A stretch of DNA of 64,000 nucleotides from an uncultured Bacteroidales bacterium (GTDB lineage: Bacteria; Bacteroidota; Bacteroidia; Bacteroidales; Bacteroidaceae), in contig CADBXL010000004.1 of the NCBI GenBank assembly GCA_902798615.1, positions 1-64,000 of the forward strand, given 5' to 3'. Made by a program: the position numbers and the translations under genes. The notes under the pieces were generated by a model. That model was not told the origin of the DNA. It saw only the letters and a program-made list of their open reading frames with translations, and did no database searches. This document shows, piece after piece, positions 1-8,120 of this stretch; the stretch's first letter is position 1, and the number at the start of each line of letters is the position of its first letter.

Positions 1-186
1 TATATTCTCCCTGTTGTTCTCGCTGTCTAAACTACTTTGACCTTGCGCTGTAATTGTAACATCAGAGTTTGCGGAGTAGGTGTAAGTGATGTTGTTGTCA
101 TCACTATACACAGTGTTGTCTTGCGCAAACATGTAGTTTGCACTTGCAGAAAGTACTGCTGCAAAAAGTAATAGTCTTTTTTTCAT
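1..186 (-). CDS. exported protein, N-terminal part only
   Basis: Reading leftwards from the ATG at 184-186 there is an open frame to the window edge (62 codons). It starts MKKRLLLFAAVLSASANYMFAQ, a clear Sec signal peptide with a positively charged start, a hydrophobic core and a likely cleavage after A-Q. The mature part seen (DNTVYSDDNNITYTYSA onward) is polar and rich in Asn, Asp, Thr and Ser, as in surface or extracellular proteins of this group. The family cannot be named because most of the gene is outside the window. A good promoter lies about 90 bp upstream. Confidence 0.75.
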   Translation of the reverse strand, partial: MKKRLLLFAAVLSASANYMFAQDNTVYSDDNNITYTYSANSDVTITAQGQSSLDSENNRENI

Positions 187-275
187 ACTGCTATATGTTT
201 TTTTGTTTGTATCATTTATAATGAATGTTTCCGTTTCCCTCCCTCTTTAGAGTTCGGTAACTATATAAATCGGTA

Positions 276-306
276 CAAAATTAGCAATTTCCTACGAAAT
301 GACCAA
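276..306 (-). promoter_or_regulatory. Bacteroidetes promoter for the gene at 1-186
   Basis: On the minus strand TAATTTTG (276-283) is preceded by TTTG (303-306) with 19 bp between, matching the -7/-33 arrangement of Bacteroidetes housekeeping promoters. It predicts a leader of about 85 nt before the ATG at 186. Confidence 0.6.
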
Positions 307-384
307 ATTTTTTATCAAAAAAAAGAAGAAATTAACAAATTAAGCTTGAATTTCTTGATTTTGATGTTTTTTTCATGTGAAAAA

Positions 385-417
385 CAAAAGGATGCCTAAT
401 GACATCCTTTTGTTTTT
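385..417 (-). terminator. terminator hairpin after the 51-residue peptide gene
   Basis: CAAAAGGATG (385-394) and its complement CATCCTTTTG (403-412) form a 10-bp stem with an 8-nt loop and T-runs on either side, so it can work in both directions. It lies directly after the stop codon at 426 on the minus strand. Confidence 0.6.
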
Positions 418-425
418 GAAATTGT

Positions 426-581
426 TTAGTCCTCGTATTCGTCTTCGAATTCGAAACTGCCATATTGTCCTTTTGATTCAAGGATTTCGTTTACTCCTGA
501 ACCTACAGGTATTCCTTCAAGAATTGCTTTGTTGTCAATTCGCACAGCAATGAAATCTGGCTTAATATATGTTTTCTTCAT
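426..581 (-). CDS. 51-residue acidic-tailed small protein
   Basis: This short frame starts MKKTYIKPDFIAVRIDNKAI and ends in a strongly acidic tail, FEFEDEYED. It has no signal peptide or membrane segment. It begins 14 bp after the stop of the BspA-like gene on the same strand and is followed by a hairpin terminator, so it is probably the last gene of that transcript. Small proteins with an MKKxYxxPxxxVxxI-like start are common and uncharacterised in Bacteroidetes (from memory of the group, not a search result). Some such peptides are precursors of modified peptides, but no modification enzyme is nearby. Function unknown. Confidence 0.6.
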   Translation of the reverse strand: MKKTYIKPDFIAVRIDNKAILEGIPVGSGVNEILESKGQYGSFEFEDEYED

Positions 582-595
582 AGTGTGATAATGTT

Positions 596-3154
596 TTATC
601 TGACAATGATTTTCTTAGTAGAGCCATTTGCCATCTTAACGATGTTTATGCCCTTCTGGAGTTCTTTAACCTTAACACTATTTGTCGAATAAATAGTCTC
701 GGCATTATCGTTTGAAGCAGATGTTACTTCATCTACGCCAGTTGTCTCGTCTGCGAATTCACCAATCACAACAATCTTGGCATTTGTTGTAGTCTGGATA
801 ATCTGACCTTCTCTGTCAGTAATTTGAACATACCAACGATATGGAGAAAGTGTGGTTATGTTGTTCAATACAGAATTGACAGCGCCTTGAGCTATCACAC
901 AAGCTCCTTTGTCAAGTAGACCGTTAATAGAACTGTATGTTCCTGTGAACTTGTATGCTTCCTCTATAGAAGAACATTCAATACTATTTTCATCATTGGC
1001 ATAGAGTGTTGCGTCTCTAACGATTATAGACTTTGCACCTGTTGTCTTTGCCTTGATGACGTAAGGGTGGTTTGGCCTAAGAGTGCCACTCTTTATCATT
1101 TCAATCTCAAGTTCCTTGTACTCGTTTGTGCCGTCTCCGTCTTTGTCGTATGTGTGGAAGTTTACAATTTTATAAACATAGAAGTCGTTCTTCCAGTCAT
1201 CGTATGACATGCTGAATGGGACATAGAGAGCCTGATAGTTTGTTGTTCCAAATGTCCTATTGTATGTAAGGGTGTTTACGTGAACCTCTACATCGTTAGT
1301 GTAATTGCCGCCATTGTCAGCAATAACGTAAGTGTCGAGGCTTACAACGATGTCACATGTGGTAGAAACGTATCCGTCTGTAGACTGAGCGGTGATAGTT
1401 GCGTTACCTGCTTTGATAGCGTGTACCCATCCGTCTGCGTCAACTGTTGCGACAGTTTCATCAGAAGACTCCCATGTTGCTGACTTGTATGTTGCATTTG
1501 CAGGGGATATAGTAGCCTTCAGCTGGAATGATGTTCCAGCGTTCATTTTCAAATTTTGCTTGTTGAGGGTGATGTTGTTTGCTGGCACAAACTGGTTGCT
1601 GACAGTAACGACACATTCTGCATAGTATCCTGTTCCGTCAGCAGCTGTACAAGTAATTGTTGCAACTCCGTTTTGGGTACCAGACTTGATCTGTCCTGTC
1701 TGCTCGTTGACGATTGCAACGATATTTGGGTTGCTAGTTGTGAATACAACATCCTTAACATCTGCGTCCTCAGGAGCGATGGATGCATTTAATTGGAAAA
1801 GGGTGTTTGTTGGCAATGTGAGTGTTGCCTGATCCAATGTGACGGTAGAGATATGCTTGATAGCAATATCTCCAACAAAATATGCGCTGTATGAACTCCA
1901 ATTTGTGCTGTTACTGAAGATACTAGCCATCTGTGTAAATACATGAATATGCATGCCAGATACCTTATTGAAAGGGTCAGAGACACTTATCTGTAGAAGT
2001 CTTGGAGTGTTGTTTACGTAAATGTCGTTGATGGTTGTCTTGTCAAATGCAAGATCGCCAATAGAAGTAACACTTGCAGGAATGTTCAATGTGCTTATTG
2101 TTGTTCCGTTATTGTAGAATGCTTTGTTCCTGATTGCGGTCAGATTTTCTGGAAGTGAAACATAGGTAAGCTTTGCACCCTCGAATGTTCCAGACTTGAT
2201 TTCTGTAATGCTTGCAGGGATTATGATAGAAGTGAGTCCAGTGTACGCAAATGCATAGGTTCCAATGCTATTTATAGTGCTAGGCAACTGTATGCTTTGA
2301 AGCGAAGTACAATTTCTAAATGCGTTGTTCTTTATTTCATTAATACCTTCTGATAATACAACGTTGTTAAGACTTGTACAAAACTGGAATGCAGACGCAC
2401 CGATTGTCAAAACTCCTGAAGGAATTACAATTTTTGAACTGAGAGCACGGGCTTCGTAAAATGCATTATCGCCAATTGTGGTGAGAGATGCTGGCATGTT
2501 GATAGAAGCAAGTGATGAGCAGCCCTGAAAAGCACTTTCGCCAATAGAAGTAACTCCATCTGGCAGAACGACACTTGTCAGATTAGAACAATTCAGAAAA
2601 GCATTGTTTGCAATGGTTGTTACTTTTGTTGGAACTGCACATTCGCCACTCTTTCCACCTGGACAGTAGAGGAGCGTTTTCTGATTCTTGCTGAGAAGGA
2701 GGCCACCGATAGAAGCATATTGTGGGTTCAGATTATCAACTGTGATAGCTTCAAGACCTGTACATCCGCTGAAAGCCTCGCTTCCGATTGATGTGATGGA
2801 TTCAGGGATAGCCACGGTTTTCAAACCTGTAGAATTATAGAAAGCATATTCTTGTATGCCTACTACAGGATATATATTGCTGTTGAATATTACAGTTTCA
2901 GGAATGTCAATGTTTCCACTGTATGAGTTGGCACCTTTGGTACTTCCCTCTGATTTCATTTCGCTGTTTGTCAAAACGGCGGTTCCTGCTTCCGAGTCAA
3001 TGAAAAAGTACAGACCGTTTCCGTTGTCAACTGACCAACCGTCCTTTGTTTCCCAAAAGCCACCATCGGCTCTTGCGCCTGTCCATGAGGCACTTGCGAT
3101 TAAGAGCAGAAGAATGCTCAAAATTTTGCTTGTAGATTTGTTCATAATCTTCAT
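596..3154 (-). CDS. BspA-like leucine-rich repeat surface protein with Ig-like domains
   Basis: The protein is 852 residues from the ATG at 3154, which opens a signal peptide (MKIMNKSTSKILSILLLL, cleaved near A-R-A-D). Residues about 80-420 are LRR_5/BspA-type repeats of about 23 residues, recognisable by recurring SIGxxAFxxCxxL units. Two Big_2-like bacterial Ig domains follow (about 435-620, each with xxVTLxxxxLxL and PxxA features). The end (LQKGINIVKMANGSTKKIIV) resembles a type IX secretion C-terminal signal, so surface display is likely; that is inference. BspA relatives bind host proteins or mediate adhesion. An open frame extends 43 codons upstream of this start but lacks signal-peptide character. 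Confidence 0.85.
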   Translation of the reverse strand: MKIMNKSTSKILSILLLLIASASWTGARADGGFWETKDGWSVDNGNGLYFFIDSEAGTAVLTNSEMKSEGSTKGANSYSGNIDIPETVIFNSNIYPVVGIQEYAFYNSTGLKTVAIPESITSIGSEAFSGCTGLEAITVDNLNPQYASIGGLLLSKNQKTLLYCPGGKSGECAVPTKVTTIANNAFLNCSNLTSVVLPDGVTSIGESAFQGCSSLASINMPASLTTIGDNAFYEARALSSKIVIPSGVLTIGASAFQFCTSLNNVVLSEGINEIKNNAFRNCTSLQSIQLPSTINSIGTYAFAYTGLTSIIIPASITEIKSGTFEGAKLTYVSLPENLTAIRNKAFYNNGTTISTLNIPASVTSIGDLAFDKTTINDIYVNNTPRLLQISVSDPFNKVSGMHIHVFTQMASIFSNSTNWSSYSAYFVGDIAIKHISTVTLDQATLTLPTNTLFQLNASIAPEDADVKDVVFTTSNPNIVAIVNEQTGQIKSGTQNGVATITCTAADGTGYYAECVVTVSNQFVPANNITLNKQNLKMNAGTSFQLKATISPANATYKSATWESSDETVATVDADGWVHAIKAGNATITAQSTDGYVSTTCDIVVSLDTYVIADNGGNYTNDVEVHVNTLTYNRTFGTTNYQALYVPFSMSYDDWKNDFYVYKIVNFHTYDKDGDGTNEYKELEIEMIKSGTLRPNHPYVIKAKTTGAKSIIVRDATLYANDENSIECSSIEEAYKFTGTYSSINGLLDKGACVIAQGAVNSVLNNITTLSPYRWYVQITDREGQIIQTTTNAKIVVIGEFADETTGVDEVTSASNDNAETIYSTNSVKVKELQKGINIVKMANGSTKKIIVR

Positions 3155-3343
3155 TTTTACTGATTTAGCTATCCCTGAATAATCAGCACAATGTTTAAAA
3201 GTTATTGTTATAGTCGTTGGGTACTCTACACACTTTTCGTTGCAAGCCGTCTTTCTTGTTGACTCGTCCTCTGTTTCCCGCAATTCTCAAGGTGTAAACG
3301 CTATTTTTTTAGTTGTTATGTTATCGTAAACACGAATTTGGGA

Positions 3344-3352
3344 GCAAATTTA
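3344..3352 (-). promoter_or_regulatory. probable -7 element for the BspA-like gene
   Basis: TAAATTTGC on the minus strand fits TAnnTTTGC. No clear -33 TTTG is seen at the right distance. It would give a leader of about 185 nt. Confidence 0.4.
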
Positions 3353-3544
3353 ATTCTTTTTTTTGAAAAAGAGAAATAATATGTATTTTTTTTGCTAAAA
3401 AGTAACATTTTTTTGTAATTTAACGTAAAAATTTATGAATTTTTCGGTGGTTTTGCGCAGCGTTTTTACATGGAAAGTAAATAGGGAAGATTCCCTCTCT
3501 AAGACAATTTCGAAAGTTTGCTAGAGGTGAGAAAAAAAGATTTT

Positions 3545-3605
3545 AAACGCAAAGACGCAAAGGCGCAGAGTTTTTTGCTTTGCGTCTTTGCGACTTTGCG
3601 TTTTA
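3545..3605. repeat. REP-like inverted repeat, copy 1
   Basis: AAACGCAAAGACGCAAAGGC and following bases (3545-3570) face CTTTGCGTCTTTGCG and CTTTGCGTTT (3578-3603), forming a long imperfect palindrome. A second copy lies at 5193-5265. It sits just after the stop of ilvE. The 466 bp between ilvE and the BspA-like gene hold only this and the BspA promoter. Confidence 0.8.
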
Positions 3606-3620
3606 TAAATAAAATTTATT

Positions 3621-4637
3621 TTAGTCGATAACGACACGAGTCCAGTTGTGTACGTCTGGCTCTATGCCGTACTGGATGTTGCGTAGTTTTGTGAAGAGCT
3701 TTTCTGATACAGGTCCCGGCTTATCGCCGAAGACATAGCTCTTGCCTGTCTCGATGTCGTCAATACGTGAGATAGGAGAGATAACGGCTGCTGTACCACA
3801 AGCTCCAGCCTCCTCGAATGTCTCAAGCTCCTCTTCTGGAATCTGACGACGCTCAACCTTCATGCCGAGATCCTCAGCCAACTGCATGAGAGACTTGTTT
3901 GTGATAGAAGGAAGGATTGATGTTGACTTCGGTGTGATATAGGTGTTGTTCTTGATACCGAAGAAGTTAGCAGCACCAGCCTCATCGATATACTTCTTCT
4001 CCTTTGCATCGAGGTAGAACTCGCAAGCATAACCGAGCTTGTGTGCCTTGTCATTAGCCTGAAGGGAAGCTGCATAGTTGCCGCCAACCTTATATATACC
4101 TGTGCCAAGAGGTGCGCTACGGTCGAACTCACGAACGATAACGTATGGGTTTGCGTAGAAACCACCCTTGAAGTAAGGGCCTACCGGAGTAACGAAAATC
4201 ATGAAGAGATACTCCTTGGCTGGATGAACACCAACCTGGGCACCTGTACCAACGAGGAGAGGACGAACATAGAGAGTTGCACCTGACTCGTATGGTGGGA
4301 TATAATCCTGATTCAGACGGACCACCTTGTCCACCATCTCATTGAAAAGCTCTGTAGGAACCTCTGGCATGAGAATTCCGCGACTTGTTGACTGCATACG
4401 AGCAGCATTCTCGTCGGTACGGAACACACGCACCTTGCCGTCTGGACAGCGGTAAGCCTTCAATCCCTCGAAAGCCTCCTGACCATAATGCAGGCATGTA
4501 GCAGCCATGTGCATGTTGATGTATTCGCTGGAGCAAACCTCGATTTCGCCCCACTTGCCGTCACGATAGTAACAGCGAACGTTGTAGTCTGTAGGTCTGT
4601 AGCCAAACCCCAGATTAGACCAATCTAAATCTTTCAT
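3621..4637 (-). CDS. ilvE: branched-chain amino acid aminotransferase
   Basis: This is a fold-type IV PLP enzyme that interconverts leucine, isoleucine and valine with their 2-keto acids using 2-oxoglutarate/glutamate. At 338 residues it has family length. GIYKVGGNYAASL holds the PLP-binding lysine and DEAGAANFFGI the conserved glutamate motif that binds the cofactor ring nitrogen. I chose the ATG at 4637 (MKDLDWSNLGFGYRPTD) because a promoter at 4677-4685 would begin transcription near 4673, which excludes a TTG start there. It appears to be a single-gene transcript. Confidence 0.95.
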   Translation of the reverse strand: MKDLDWSNLGFGYRPTDYNVRCYYRDGKWGEIEVCSSEYINMHMAATCLHYGQEAFEGLKAYRCPDGKVRVFRTDENAARMQSTSRGILMPEVPTELFNEMVDKVVRLNQDYIPPYESGATLYVRPLLVGTGAQVGVHPAKEYLFMIFVTPVGPYFKGGFYANPYVIVREFDRSAPLGTGIYKVGGNYAASLQANDKAHKLGYACEFYLDAKEKKYIDEAGAANFFGIKNNTYITPKSTSILPSITNKSLMQLAEDLGMKVERRQIPEEELETFEEAGACGTAAVISPISRIDDIETGKSYVFGDKPGPVSEKLFTKLRNIQYGIEPDVHNWTRVVID

Positions 4638-4676
4638 ATTGTTACTTTTTAGTTCGGAAAAATCAAATTTCAAAAT

Positions 4677-4708
4677 GCAAAAGTATAAATTTTCTTTTAA
4701 TTTTGCAA
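4677..4708 (-). promoter_or_regulatory. promoter of ilvE
   Basis: TACTTTTGC (4677-4685) on the minus strand, with TTG (4706-4708) about 20 bp upstream. The predicted start near 4673 gives a 36-nt leader. Confidence 0.55.
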
Positions 4709-4818
4709 GAAAGTGGGCTTTTTTTTCGTTTTAAGCCCAAAATAATTGTTTTTGCATAGAAATTGATACCTGTATGCTTCCCATTATCGCTTGCAGAAAA
4801 AGGGTTACAGGTCCGAAG

Positions 4819-4922
4819 ATAATCCATCGATAATCCATCGATAATCCATCGTTACTCCATCGATTCGATGGACTTGCTATGGAGTAGCTATGGAGTAGCT
4901 ATGGAGTAAGTATGTAGTATCT
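4819..4922. repeat. 11-bp phased inverted array, locus 1
   Basis: Four left units, ATAATCCATCG x3 then TTACTCCATCG (4819-4862), a 5-bp gap, and five right units in the opposite sense: ATGGACTTGCT, ATGGAGTAGCT x2, ATGGAGTAAGT, ATGTAGTATCT (4868-4922). Each unit is exactly 11 bp. It lies between the ilvE promoter and the xseB terminator. The same plan recurs at 39841-39942, with related arrays near 43.7 and 46.5 kb. Confidence 0.85.
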
Positions 4923-4946
4923 TACGAGGAAAAGTGGGGGATGAGC

Positions 4947-4978
4947 AAAAAAATAAGGAAGGTTTCGCCTTCCTTATT
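4947..4978 (-). terminator. intrinsic terminator of xseAB
   Basis: A perfect 11-bp stem, AATAAGGAAGG/CCTTCCTTATT (4952-4978), is followed on the minus strand by a run of T (4947-4953). It lies just after the xseB stop. Confidence 0.85.
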
Positions 4979-4983
4979 GATTG

Positions 4984-5178
4984 TTACTTTCCGCTTTCGA
5001 GGATCTTCTTTATTTCCTCGTCGGTTTTCGTGAGTTTGTCTTTGCAGAGCTTGATGAGCTGTTGAGCGTTTTTCAGTTCGGTGCTCATCATGTCAATGTC
5101 GAGTTCTCCGCTCTCCATTTTCTTGACAATCTCCTCAAGTTGTGAGACTGCCTCTTCATAATTAGGTGCTTTTTTCAT
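4984..5178 (-). CDS. xseB: exodeoxyribonuclease VII small subunit
   Basis: At 64 residues this matches the XseB family in length and pattern: YEEAVSQLEEIVKKMESGEL followed by a second helix (LKNAQQLIKLCKDKL), a coiled-coil hairpin. Several copies bind one XseA to form the nuclease that degrades single-stranded DNA to acid-soluble oligonucleotides. It lies downstream of xseA on the same strand. The gap of 111 bp is unusually long for this pair because a REP-like repeat sits in it. Confidence 0.93.
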   Translation of the reverse strand: MKKAPNYEEAVSQLEEIVKKMESGELDIDMMSTELKNAQQLIKLCKDKLTKTDEEIKKILESGK

Positions 5179-5192
5179 ATCTTTTTTGACTT

Positions 5193-5265
5193 AAACGCAA
5201 AGACGCAAAGGCACAGAGATTTTCGGAAAAGAACATGAAACTTTGCGTCTCAGCGTCTTTGCGTT
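5193..5265. repeat. REP-like inverted repeat, copy 2
   Basis: Left arm 5193-5218 is AAACGCAAAGACGCAAAGGC plus a few bases; right arm 5241-5265 is CTTTGCGTCT...GTCTTTGCGTT. The left arm is almost identical to copy 1 (3545-3605), while the loop differs. It separates xseA from xseB. Confidence 0.8.
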
Positions 5266-5289
5266 GGATAAGAAATAATATAAGTGGTG

Positions 5290-6573
5290 TTATTTTACGA
5301 CTGTGTCAATAGCTCCAGAGGCCATAACGACCGTCACTTCGTCGCCTTTTTTGAGCGATTTGGGGTCTTTTATCGCCATTCCATCGTGGAGAGCGATGCT
5401 GTATCCTCTTCGCAGAACATGAATCGGGTCAACGGCATTTGTGCGTTGAGAGAGCATTTCCAACTGGTATGAAGCTCTTTCAATTCTGTTCTTTATTATG
5501 AGAGGAAGCCTCTGCTCTATATTCGCAATTCTGTTCTGTTCGATGTTTATTTGCTGATTGACGGAAGTGTGGAGACGGGTGGCAAGGTTTGCAAGTCTTG
5601 CCTCCTCCTTTGTCTTCTTTAGTGAGAAGGCAACGGGAAGGAAGCTCTGTATTCTGCTAAGTCTAAGGCGTTCACGTTCCATTCTTGAACGGACATAATC
5701 CGTAATGCTTCGTGAGGCATCCTCGATTCTGTCGAGAGTTTCCAAGAGGTTGTCTATGAGCCATGTGGCTGCTGCCGTTGGAGTCTTTACTCTTACGCAT
5801 GAAATCATGTCGAGAATACATTCGTCACGATCATGTCCGATACCTGTTATTATAGGAAGAGGGAAGTTTGCCACGTTCTCGGCAAGTTCGAGGGTATCGA
5901 AACCTGAGAAATCGCTTGTTGCTCCACCACCTCGGATGACGACAACTACGTCATAATCCTCGATGGAATCGTTGATTTTGTTGAGCGCTTCTATTATTGT
6001 CTGTTCCACTTGCTCTCCTTGCATAACGGCAGGGAATAGTCGGGTGGTGAACTTGAATCCGTACTCGTTGTTTATCAGTTGGTTGCAGAAATCTCCGTAT
6101 CCTGCGGCTGTCTGGGAGGAAATGACGGCAATTCTTTGGGCGAACATCGGAACAGACAGGGATTTGTTGAGGTCGAAGATGCCCTCACGCTTCAATGTGT
6201 TAATGATTTCCTGCCGTTGACGGGCCATATCGCCAAGGGTATAGTTCGGGTCAATATCCTGAACAATCCATGAAAAGCCGTATGCCTCATGAAATTGAGC
6301 CTTGACCGAGAGCAATACTTTCATTCCGGGACGTGGACGCTCGCCTGTTACCTTCATGAACTTCGGTAGGACATAGCTCCAAATGCTTCTCCAGCATCGT
6401 GCCTGAGCACGGGCAACTAATGTGTCCTCGTCTTTCTGCACCAAATCCATATAGCAATGCCCGCCCGACTCGCGACATTCCGCAAGTTCGGCTTCCACCC
6501 AGTAGGTTTCGCTAAGCGAATAGTCGATAACCTGTCTGACAAGATTGTTGAGTTGGTAGAGTGTGAGGTTCAT
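5290..6573 (-). CDS. xseA: exodeoxyribonuclease VII large subunit
   Basis: The 427-residue catalytic subunit of exonuclease VII, involved in repair and single-strand DNA turnover. The N-terminal OB-fold (about residues 1-110) includes YWVEAELAE. The nuclease core shows the family signatures VIRGGGATSDFSGFDTLELA and PIITGIGHDRDECILD, and the C-terminal half is helical (coiled coil for XseB). The ATG at 6573 (MNLTLYQLNNLVRQV) is preferred to a start 18 codons upstream because the promoter places transcription start near 6587. Operon with xseB. Confidence 0.95.
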   Translation of the reverse strand: MNLTLYQLNNLVRQVIDYSLSETYWVEAELAECRESGGHCYMDLVQKDEDTLVARAQARCWRSIWSYVLPKFMKVTGERPRPGMKVLLSVKAQFHEAYGFSWIVQDIDPNYTLGDMARQRQEIINTLKREGIFDLNKSLSVPMFAQRIAVISSQTAAGYGDFCNQLINNEYGFKFTTRLFPAVMQGEQVEQTIIEALNKINDSIEDYDVVVVIRGGGATSDFSGFDTLELAENVANFPLPIITGIGHDRDECILDMISCVRVKTPTAAATWLIDNLLETLDRIEDASRSITDYVRSRMERERLRLSRIQSFLPVAFSLKKTKEEARLANLATRLHTSVNQQINIEQNRIANIEQRLPLIIKNRIERASYQLEMLSQRTNAVDPIHVLRRGYSIALHDGMAIKDPKSLKKGDEVTVVMASGAIDTVVK

Positions 6574-6591
6574 AAAGATATTGAATTTTGC

Positions 6592-6623
6592 GCAAAGATA
6601 TGAGAAAAAACTGATTTGGCAAA
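6592..6623 (-). promoter_or_regulatory. promoter of xseA
   Basis: TATCTTTGC (6592-6600) with TTTG (6620-6623) 19 bp upstream on the minus strand, a near-perfect Bacteroidetes promoter. It predicts a short leader of about 14 nt. Confidence 0.75.
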
Positions 6624-6641
6624 ACAAATTGACGAATTTAT

Positions 6642-6673
6642 TTTGAAATGATATAAAAAAACATTAACTTTGC
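6642..6673 (+). promoter_or_regulatory. promoter of the MATE-purT operon
   Basis: TTTG (6642-6645), 19 bp, then TAACTTTGC (6665-6673). It gives a leader of about 100 nt that contains the structured element at 6677-6740. Confidence 0.75.
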
Positions 6674-6676
6674 CCT

Positions 6677-6740
6677 CGAAAATTGTAAACGTACGCCAGC
6701 CTTTTAAGAGGCTGACGTACACTATTTTCTTCGTGCGAAG
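6677..6740 (+). ncRNA. structured 5' leader, copy 1
   Basis: After the promoter come a stem GTACGcCAGCCT/AGGCTGaCGTAC (6691-6702 with 6709-6720) and a short hairpin CTTCGTGCGAAG (6729-6740). The same arrangement recurs at 33996-34061 with altered but still paired stem bases. It may be a cis-regulatory leader of the MATE gene. I do not recognise a known riboswitch. Confidence 0.55.
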
Positions 6741-6779
6741 TATATATACTTTGTCCTCCTAAATAAATAATGTTCGTAA

Positions 6780-8120
6780 ATGGATAGTAAACAAGCCACT
6801 TTGGAGCTGGGTTCGAAACCGGTTGGTCGATTGCTGATGCAGTATGCTCTGCCGGCCATTGTCGCTATGGTTGCAGCCTCGCTCTACAATATGGTGGACA
6901 GTATTTTCATAGGTCAAGGCGTTGGCGTATTGGCGATTTCCGGATTAGCAATAACCTTTCCGTTCATGAATCTCTCTGCGGCCTTTGGCGCAGCGATAGG
7001 TGTAGGCTCCTGTACTTTCATAAGCATGAAACTTGGTCAGCGTGACTATGCCATAGCCAATAAGGTGCTGGGAAATTGCGTGATGCTCAATATAATAGTA
7101 GGCCTCCTGTTCGGCGGCATCTGCCTTTTGTTTCTTGACCCGATACTGAGATTCTTCGGTGCATCAGACAATACCCTTCCGTATGCAAGGGACTATATGC
7201 AGATAATACTTACGGGTAATGCCTTCACGCATCTGTACTTCGGCCTGAATGCTGTGCTTCGTTCTGCCAGTAAACCCCGTCATGCGATGTATGCCACGAT
7301 TTTCACGGTCGTGCTCAATACGATTCTCGACCCAATCTTCATCTATGGCTTGGACTTGGGTATCAGGGGAGCCGCCTTTGCAACGGTTATTTCTCAGGTA
7401 ACTGCGCTTTGCTGGCAATGGAGACTGTTCTCTAACAAGAATGAGATCCTGCATTTTGACTACAGTCTTTTCAGACTCAACAAGCCGATAGTGAAGAATA
7501 TCGTAGGTATAGGCATGTCTCCGTTTGCCATGAATGCGTGTGCCTGTCTGGTGGTGATATTTATCAATACCTGTTTGGGCAAGCATGGAGGTGACCTTGC
7601 TGTAGGTGCTTACGGCATAGCAAACAGAATAGGTTTCGTCTTTGTTATAGTGTCAATGGGTGTGAATCAGGGAATGCAGCCTATAGCCGGATATAATTAT
7701 GGAGCGCAGAACTACGACCGTCTTCGCAAGGTTGTGAAGCTCGCAATATCTTGTGCTACTGTGGTTTGTACGGTCGGATTCCTCGTGGCTATGTTTGCTG
7801 CCCATCCATGCGCAAGGCTGTTTACCAAGGATGAATCGTTGATAAATCTTGCAAGTACAGCCATAAGGATGATGATGATGATGTTCCCGATTGTGGGATT
7901 CCAGATAGTTGTAACCAGTTTCTTCCAGAGTATCGGCAAGGCAAAGGTGAGTATGTTCCTCTCACTTTCCCGCCAGTTGCTGTTCCTTGTTCCTGCTCTC
8001 GCTATCTTCTCGGAGATATGGGGACTATGGGGTATATGGGCTGCAATGCCGTTTTCTGATGCCCTTGCTACAATCGTGGCAGCGGTAATGATGAAAAAAT
8101 CGAGCGTATGGAAAAAATAA
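6780..8120 (+). CDS. MATE family efflux transporter
   Basis: A 446-residue membrane protein with about 12 hydrophobic segments in two pseudo-repeated halves. It starts MDSKQATLELGSKPVGRLLM and carries family-typical stretches such as YNMVDSIFIGQGVG in the first helices and NQGMQPIAGYNYGA in the second half. MATE proteins export drugs or metabolites by Na+ or H+ antiport; the substrate cannot be read from sequence. It is the first gene of a run that continues through the cytidylate-kinase-like gene and purT; its end overlaps the next start by 13 bp. Confidence 0.9.
   Translation: MDSKQATLELGSKPVGRLLMQYALPAIVAMVAASLYNMVDSIFIGQGVGVLAISGLAITFPFMNLSAAFGAAIGVGSCTFISMKLGQRDYAIANKVLGNCVMLNIIVGLLFGGICLLFLDPILRFFGASDNTLPYARDYMQIILTGNAFTHLYFGLNAVLRSASKPRHAMYATIFTVVLNTILDPIFIYGLDLGIRGAAFATVISQVTALCWQWRLFSNKNEILHFDYSLFRLNKPIVKNIVGIGMSPFAMNACACLVVIFINTCLGKHGGDLAVGAYGIANRIGFVFVIVSMGVNQGMQPIAGYNYGAQNYDRLRKVVKLAISCATVVCTVGFLVAMFAAHPCARLFTKDESLINLASTAIRMMMMMFPIVGFQIVVTSFFQSIGKAKVSMFLSLSRQLLFLVPALAIFSEIWGLWGIWAAMPFSDALATIVAAVMMKKSSVWKK

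Noticed and set aside
3155-3283. Upstream extension of the BspA-like protein by 43 codons
   Set aside because: The extension would bury the signal peptide; the ATG at 3154 begins a textbook signal sequence.
4819-4922. CRISPR array
   Set aside because: Units are 11 bp without spacers, reverse orientation half-way, and no cas genes are present.
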